Shown in pieces: positions 58,299 to 64,000 of a DNA stretch of 64,000 nt. Source of the stretch: Piliocolobus tephrosceles (taxonomy: Eukaryota; Chordata; Mammalia; Primates; Cercopithecidae); the NCBI RefSeq assembly GCF_002776525.5, contig NC_045447.1, positions 20,327,890 through 20,391,889 on the forward strand, given 5' to 3'. The notes under the pieces were generated by a model. The model made no database searches, was not told the DNA's origin, and saw only the letters and a list, made by a program, of their open reading frames with translations. Within the stretch, counting starts at the first letter, position 1, and every line of letters starts with the position of its first letter. The translations under genes and the position numbers were made by a program.

Positions 58299-58641
58299 AA
58301 AAGTGCAGACTTGGCTGGGAGTGGTGACTCACACCTGTAATCCCAGCACTTTGGGAGACCAAAGTGGGCAGATCATGAGGTCAGGAGATTGAGACCATTC
58401 TGGCTAACATAGTGAAACTCCGTCTCTACTAAAAATACAAACAAACAAGCAAAAATTAGCCAGGCATGGTGGCATGCACCTGTAGTCCCAGCTACTTGAG
58501 AGGCTGAGGCAGGAGAATCGCTTGAACCCGGGAGGCAGAGGTTGCAGTGAGCCTAGATCATGCCACTGCACTCCAGCCTGGGCGACAGAGCAAGACATCA
58601 TGTCAAAAAAACTAACTAAATAAATAAAAGTGTGCAGGCTT
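58299..58641 (+). mobile_element. Alu SINE (AluS-like) with degraded TSDs
   Basis: Body 58313-58625: GGCTGGGAGTGGTGACTCAC, GGTCAGGAGATTGAGACC, linker with (AAAC)n, GGCTGAGGCAGGAGAATCGC, GAGGTTGCAGTGAGCC, AAAT-rich tail. Flanks AAAAGTGCAGACTT and AAAAGTGTGCAGGCTT match with a 2-bp insertion and one substitution. Confidence 0.94.
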
Positions 58642-59010
58642 TGGATTCCAATAAACCTTTGTCTAAGTCCAAGTCCCATCCTTTCTCAGCAATTCACAGC
58701 CCAGGTATTATCTGTATTTTTGCCAGTATAGTCTTAAAATATAGTTTTCAATTATGTCTTTATAGAGGAAAGGGGCCAGGATGGCAAAAGAAATTATTTA
58801 AGTTCCCCATGACTCAGTATCCTTGATTGTTAGGGAGATATAGAGTAACCATCCCAGAGTTGGACACCCTGTAGGTGTTCAGTAAATGGTGGCTATTGTC
58901 TTTATTTGTATGCACCCCCATCTTGCAGATGAGAAAACAGATTCAGATAGCAGAAATGAATTGCTCAAGATCACCAACACAATGGCAGTGTTAAAATTTA
59001 GTAAAGAGTC
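58642..59010. repeat. MIR-like fragments in both orientations
   Basis: 58642-58890 (TAAGTTCCCCATGACTCAG, GGTGTTCAGTAAATGG) is plus-like; 58895-59010 (CTTGCAGATGAGAAAACAG, GAATTGCTCAAGATCACCAA) is minus-like. Diverged. Confidence 0.45.
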
Positions 59011-59136
59011 ACTGAAATGGCTGAGGCTTCTGTGAAGGTGAGACTGCTGACAAATACACCAGAAGATGGTAAGCTGCTGTGAGAAGTCAAGGATTAATAT
59101 AAGCTCAAGAGAAAAATCCTCCTGCCTCTTATACCT

Positions 59137-59439
59137 TCCAGTCCAATTCTTTTTTTTTTTTTTTTTTTTTCCAGAGACAAAATTTCACTTTGTCACCCAT
59201 CTAGAGAATGGTGGCACATCATCCCTCACTCTAGCCTCCAACTCCTAGGCTCAAGCCATTTTCCCACTTAAGCTTCCCAAAGTCATTGAGACTACAGGCT
59301 AAAGCCACCATACCTGAATACTTATTTTTTCTTTTTCTTTTTCTTTTCTGTAGAGGTGGGGTCTGACTATATTGTCCAGGCTGGTCTCAAACTCCTGGCC
59401 TCAAGTGATCATCCCGCCTTGGCATCCAGTCCCATTCTT
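59137..59439 (-). mobile_element. Old 5'-truncated Alu with TSDs
   Basis: Body 59152-59424: T run, CAGAGACAAAATTTCACTTTG, a degraded arm, TCTGTAGAGGTGGGG, CCAGGCTGGTCTCAAACTCC, stopping at GCCTTGG, so the first 45 or so bases of the Alu are missing. Duplications TCCAGTCCAATTCTT (59137-59151) and TCCAGTCCCATTCTT (59425-59439) differ by one base and prove the truncation is native. Confidence 0.93.
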
Positions 59440-59694
59440 CTCTGTTATTATTTCTGAGTGGCCAATAGGTCACCTGGATTATACATGTATATTGGTTCTG
59501 ACTCTGGTAGCATTCTAAAGATTTCAGATTTAAGTCCTTGTTTCATTAGGAAATTTCCAAGGAGACCAAAAGAACATGGCCATTTTTAATACAAGTATCT
59601 CTTATTTACCATTTTTACTAAGAAAACCCACCAAGTTAAGAATTATAGTTACTTAAACCACATGAGACTTTAGAGAGTAATGATGTAATAATAT
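59440..59694. other. Unassigned sequence
   Basis: No repeat or gene recognised. Confidence 0.45.
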
Positions 59695-60036
59695 AGTCAT
59701 GCATTGCTTAACAACGAGGATAGTTTCTGAGAAATGCATTATTAGATGGTTTTGTCATTATGTAAATATCATAGGCGTGCTTACACAAACCTACATGGTA
59801 TAGCCCACTACACACTTAGGCTATACGGTATAGTTTATTGCTGCCAGACGACAAACCTGTACAGCAGGGTACTGTACTGAATACTGTAGGCAATTGTAAA
59901 TTATGGTAAGCATTTGTGTATTTAAACACACCTAAATGTAGAAAAGATACATTAAAATATGGTATTATAATCTGATGTGACCACCATTGTATATGTGCTC
60001 TGCTGTTGACTAAAACGTCACTGTGCAACACATAAC
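59695..60036 (+). mobile_element. Non-autonomous DNA transposon, MER/Tigger-like
   Basis: AGTCATGCATTGCTTAACAA, CTACATGGTATAGCCCACTA, CTGTACTGAATACTGTAGGC and AAATATGGTATTATAATCTG are from a common mammal-wide element whose ends are inverted copies of an AGTCATGCGTCGCTTAA-like sequence. I recall the sequence but am not sure of its catalogue name. Confidence 0.75.
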
Positions 60037-60059
60037 CACAATTACAACATTAATAAGAA

Positions 60060-60310
60060 TAATACTCAACTTTGACCTATCTATAATGCTATATAGTTTG
60101 CAAAATGCCTTTAAATGTAATCTCATTCGATCTTTACAATAATACTGGGAAGTAAAGACATGTACATCCCCAATTTACAGACATCCCCGATTTACAGATG
60201 AGAAAATTGAGACCCAGTAAAGTGAATTGATTGCCTAAAGTTAAGTATTTTGAACAGTCTCAAATCCAAGATTTCTGCCTCTGCCTCCATATCCTTTGTG
60301 ATAATACGGT
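60060..60310 (-). repeat. MIR SINE with internal 17-bp tandem duplication
   Basis: CTTTACAATAATACTGGGAAG, TTTACAGATGAGAAAATTGAG and CAAATCCAAGATTTCTGCCTC follow the reversed MIR. ACATCCCCAATTTACAG and ACATCCCCGATTTACAG stand side by side at about 60164-60197. Confidence 0.8.
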
Positions 60311-61393
60311 AAATTTCCAAGTATTTCTGTAGCCATTTTCTCAAATAACTCACAATGGACACTCACAGTGTTTAGACTTTATGTCTGGAAGAACACAGGT
60401 AGTATCTATGGTTACAATTTAACGTGACATAATCAATGGTGAATAAGAACTTTCTCTATGCAAAACAAATTGTGTAATTTTACTGGAAGAAAAAGGAATG
60501 GTGAAAACGTAGATCTTGCCCAGAAAAACTTAACTATTTAGTAAAAGAGGTAGATATACTGATAGCAAATCACAAGTAAAAGTATGCTGAATTAAGAATC
60601 ATAGCAAATACACATGCACAAATCAGGATGAAGAGAGGGAAGAGAAATTAATTCTTATTAAGGGACTGGTGAAAGATTATAAAATAACACTGTTAGGCTT
60701 TGAGGATAAGAAAAAATATTGATAGAGAAAGAAGAGAGAGAACAGATTAAAAGAACCACCATGAGAAAATGTATGCATGCAAGTACATAGCATGCTTGCA
60801 CATTGGCAAATATTATTCAGCATACACAGTAGTGTTCATCAGCTTCTCTAAAGTTTTAGATCCTGAAAGCACAGATGTAATTTGCTTCTCAATCTGATGT
60901 TCTTCCCACAACTTTAACCAGGTCTTGAGAGGCCTAACCTGTCTTTTTATTTGGGGCTCAACCACTGAATTTGCAGATGCCTCCTCTACTCTTTCTCAAA
61001 GATTCACAGGGTGACAGTGGTTCACACATCTTTGCAGCCAGTATCCACTTCCTATTGTAAGCCATCTGTTAACATTAGTGAGGAAAAAGAATCTGTACCT
61101 TACCTCTGTTCCTACTTATCCCTATTACCAAGATCCCACAGCGCAAACGGCCTTGGTATGTGGTAGAAATAGGCAATAAAAATATGTTGCATTTGGCATT
61201 CAGAGTACTTTAGAACCAAGAAACTCCAAGTGGCTTTTAAAATATTCATCATGTTTAACCATATTTAATCACTGAGTTAACCCATGGCTAAAAAACACTA
61301 GACAGGGAATAAAAAGAACTAGGTTCTGGCCACTATTCTGCAAGGTCACCTTTGCCAAGCTTTTCCTCTATGAGCCTCAGGTGCTCATCACTT

Positions 61394-61395
<2 letters not shown>
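60311..61395. other. Unassigned sequence
   Basis: No repeat or gene recognised. Confidence 0.45.

Positions 61396-61430
<35 letters not shown>
61396..61430 (+). repeat. (AC)n microsatellite
   Basis: About seventeen AC units. Confidence 0.95.
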
Positions 61431-61432
<2 letters not shown>

Positions 61433-61789
61433 ACCAAAGCTCTTGGGCTTTAAGATTCTGCTCTAATTGTGTAAATGAAGGAATCGCAAGGGCATCAAAT
61501 ACAAAGATTTGGTTACACTTCAGATATCTTTGGCAGGCTTAGAATAAGCAACCAATCTTTTCAAAAGAAAAGTTGTTTCATTCTTTTGTTCCAGTGACTC
61601 TTGGGGGAAAATTGCTAAAGAATAGAGACAAAGAATTCTGTCTTTGAGGTATTTTGTCCTTATCAAAGTCAGCCCAAAAATTCATTTTTGTATCTCATCT
61701 GTGTTTGGAGTCAGTTCTCTCTCTCTCTCCTACTTGCTCCTCTGCTTTTCTTTCCTCTTCCTCGTCTATTATAAGGCAATTGTAGCACA
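61431..61789. other. Unassigned sequence
   Basis: No repeat or gene recognised; short TC run near 61715-61730. Confidence 0.45.
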
Positions 61790-62020
61790 GTGAGCAACTC
61801 TGGATATTAAAGACAGACAAGTACAGAGCCATAAGATTTCATATAGCATTTGTTACTTCCTTGCCATGTGGCCTTGCCTGAATTACCTTGCTTCTTTCTG
61901 AGGCTTGGTTTTCTTATCAATTAAATGGGACTAATAATACTAATTTATAGAGTTGTCGTGAAGTACTTAAAGTATAAAAGAGCTAAAATGATGCCTGGCA
62001 AAAAGAACCCAGTAAAAACT
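61790..62020 (+). repeat. MIR SINE
   Basis: CTTGCCATGTGGCCTTGCC, TTTTCTTATCAATTAAATGGG, ATAGAGTTGTCGTGAAGTAC and AAATGATGCCTGGCAAAAAG are in MIR order and nearly complete. Confidence 0.75.
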
Positions 62021-62079
62021 CCAATGAGAAAATCAGGTTAGATATTTTTCCCTTTCTATTTTTACAGGCAATCAGTAAA

Positions 62080-62280
62080 GTGACTAAAAGTGAAGTCAGA
62101 CAGACCAGCCTTCAAATTATGGCTGCGGCATGTACTTACCACCTCTAAACCTGAGCTTCTTAAGTTAAAATGGAGATCACTCTTTCTAATGGGACTTTTT
62201 GGGAATGTAAAATAAGGTAATGACTCTGTAACACTTTGTGTCTGGCTATATACACGTAAAGCTTAATAAATTATATTTAT
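62080..62280 (+). repeat. MIR SINE
   Basis: GGCTGCGGCATGTACTTACC, CCTGAGCTTCTTAAGTTAAAA and GTGTCTGGCTATATACACG fit MIR order, with AAAGCTTAATAAATTAT at the end. Confidence 0.6.
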
Positions 62281-62692
62281 TGCCACTGATTATTCATTTA
62301 TTCATTCATTCGCATTCTCAATTATCAGTAGTTCCAGCCTACAAAATATTTCCTGGGCACTTAATAGCTGCTTAAAGTTCTGTGCTGTGCACTGGGCACA
62401 CAATGACAAATATGTTCTATTAATTCACTTACCCAGTATAAGCTTATAGTCTAGAGGTAAAAAATAGACATATAGATATTTCTGATACAATAGCCTAAGT
62501 ATGCACAAGAAACTAGGGAATCCCAAAGAAAAATCTTTAACTTGGCTAGAGGAGTATGCTCAGACTTGATTTCTTCAAGGAGATGATGAGTGGGTTGAGT
62601 CAAGAAGGATTAGCAGTTATGTATGGCTCAGTCAAAGGAGGATAAGAAAATGTGTGTGTTCTATAAGGGAGAAAACCAAAGAATAGTTTGGT
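62281..62692. other. Possible diverged copy of the unnamed dispersed repeat; otherwise unassigned
   Basis: TTCTGTGCTGTGCACTGGGC and AGCTTATAGTCTAGAGGTAA resemble the start of the family at 41400. Confidence 0.35.
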
Positions 62693-62880
62693 TTGATTTT
62701 GAAGCTTTGTGTTCCATTAGAATCACCTGGGGAGCTTTGAAAGCTCACGATGCCTGAGTTTCTTTCCCTACCAATAAAGCAGAAGTCCTGGGGATGGGAC
62801 TCAGACATCAGTGCTTTCAAAAGCTCCACAGGTAGTTTCAATGTGCAGCCAAGTGGTGAGCCCCTGGCTTAAACCAGTGT
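62693..62880 (+). repeat. hAT-Charlie non-autonomous element (MER5/MER20-like)
   Basis: TTAGAATCACCTGGGGAGCT near the start and GGTGAGCCCCTGGCTTAAAC near the end match the order of MER5-type elements. Terminal repeats are degraded. Confidence 0.65.
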
Positions 62881-64000
62881 GTGGGTGGAAACTGTTCTGT
62901 CCTGGAATAAGCAGGGGCCAATGAGGAAGCACATGAATAACAGGGCACTGTCTTCATACTTGACTTATATGTGGTGATTAGACATTGGGGAGTTTAAAAG
63001 GAGACAGTAGAGTGTCAATCACATTTGTGTTTTGGAGGGATTGCTCGGGATGTAACTCAGTACTGAATTCCAGGGGAAGCAAAAATTTTTTAAAAAGTAA
63101 TGTGAAGTACAATTTTCAGAAACCATAGAATCAATCAATCACTACTGGAAGAATGTGCTTTGGAAATTCCTTAGTGACATGTGGGGTTTATAAATATACT
63201 GATGCCTAGGGCTTTTCTCAGACATCAGAAAATGTTTTAGGGATGTGTTATTTTGGTATTTTCATTTTCATGACGTTCACCTAAAGGGATTGAGAACACC
63301 TGCCAATGAACCTGAGCGAGCATCTCATGAAAGGATATTTAGTCACTGAGGTAACAAAAGTTCATGACCTATGTGTGGGTCAGGCTGGGTTAGTAACAGG
63401 GTCAGTTTTTGGACAGAAGGTTATTAGAGCACTCAGCCATCTTTAGTAACCTTTGATCTGTCTATCTTTGATCTAGTAACCTTTGGCCCATCTCTCCTTT
63501 GATCAATTGTTCTCCTTGCCCTTCAAAGTGCTAATGCCTACAATTCCACCTGTCTTTATTTCTATCAAAAACAGTACTCCCATTAAAAAAAACCCTGAAA
63601 TGTGCCACTGACCCTTGACTGAGACTGAAAGCACAGTCTGAATCTGGAAGGGCTTATCTGCTCCGAAGAGAACTATAAGGTTCAGCAAGTCCTGGGTGTG
63701 AGGTGGAGACCTCCTTTGACTAGGGTTGGGGTGTGATCACTTACTACATAGATACACAAAAGCAGACAAGGCACCATCAGGCAGATCAAGGATGGATCAG
63801 GTCATTAAACAGCAGTTAAGGCCCACACTGATGTGGGCACATCTGACTCAATACTTCTTAGTGAAAATCTGGGAGAAAGATGCTCTATCTTGACCCTAGT
63901 GAAGAGACACAGACCAGGAGGAGACAGACAGCCACCCCAAACCTCCTTCTCCTAGCTTCTTTAAGGAGCCAGACTTCTATAAGCAAGCGGCCAGTGCATT
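62881..64000. other. Unassigned sequence with a 30-bp tandem duplication
   Basis: No gene or named repeat. TAGTAACCTTTG is repeated at 63444 and 63474, each followed by a TCT...CTTTGATC block (units about 30 and 31 bp). Confidence 0.5.

Noticed and set aside
1..64000. A previously undescribed biological system, operon, CRISPR array or phage-like region
   Set aside because: The window is repeat-rich primate DNA. There are no regularly spaced repeats with spacers, no gene clusters and no unexplained long open frame; all frames above about 130 codons belong to L1 or its antisense strand, or cross the N gap.

Overview
The window looks like vertebrate, almost certainly catarrhine primate, chromosomal DNA: AT-rich, with Alu, young and old L1, MIR, L2, MaLR LTRs and MER DNA transposons throughout. 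I find no convincing host protein-coding exon, no RNA gene and no CpG island, so it reads as intergenic or deep intronic sequence. The 3' UTR type of the two youngest L1 copies resembles what I recall of Old World monkey L1s more than the human-specific L1 end. The species call is therefore inference: catarrhine, possibly cercopithecoid. Layout: 1-5350 is mostly old unique sequence with MIR and L2 pieces. 5350-7826 is a minus-strand MaLR (MLT1-like) endogenous retroviral element with both LTRs kept. 7811-8521 holds a 70-bp tandem duplication, L2 and a GGAA-rich array. 8691-13932 is a young L1 (copy A) with target-site duplications (TSDs), truncated within ORF1, whose ORF2 is broken only by a 100-N assembly gap. 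13933-19452 is mostly unassigned. 19453-31467 carries Alus, an older L1 3' fragment, MER1-like and MER2-like DNA transposons, a long L2 with reverse-transcriptase-region remnants, two solo MaLR LTRs and several MIRs. 31539-35032 is an older L1 (copy C) with a twin-priming inversion; a very young L1 3' fragment (copy B) is nested inside it. 35033-47740 is mostly unassigned with MIR, L2 and unclassified ancient repeats. 47740-52740 is a heavily decayed L1M cut up by L2-like, LTR and Alu sequences. 53765-54890 is a minus-strand L1M with a nested Alu. 55000-64000 has more Alus, MIRs, a DNA transposon, a MER5-like element and unassigned sequence. How the parts relate: the main story is retrotransposition history. 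Copies A and B match over 1,139 bp with one substitution and no net indel, so their subfamily was active recently. The 100-N gap in A is flanked by an exact 195-bp duplication. Treating it as an unmerged contig overlap leaves an ORF2 of exactly 1,275 codons with the endonuclease, RT and C-terminal Cys/His residues present. I did not find a previously undescribed biological system. The most useful observations are the assembly artefact, the apparently intact ORF2, the nested and inverted L1 history, and several small unexplained tandem or dispersed duplications.
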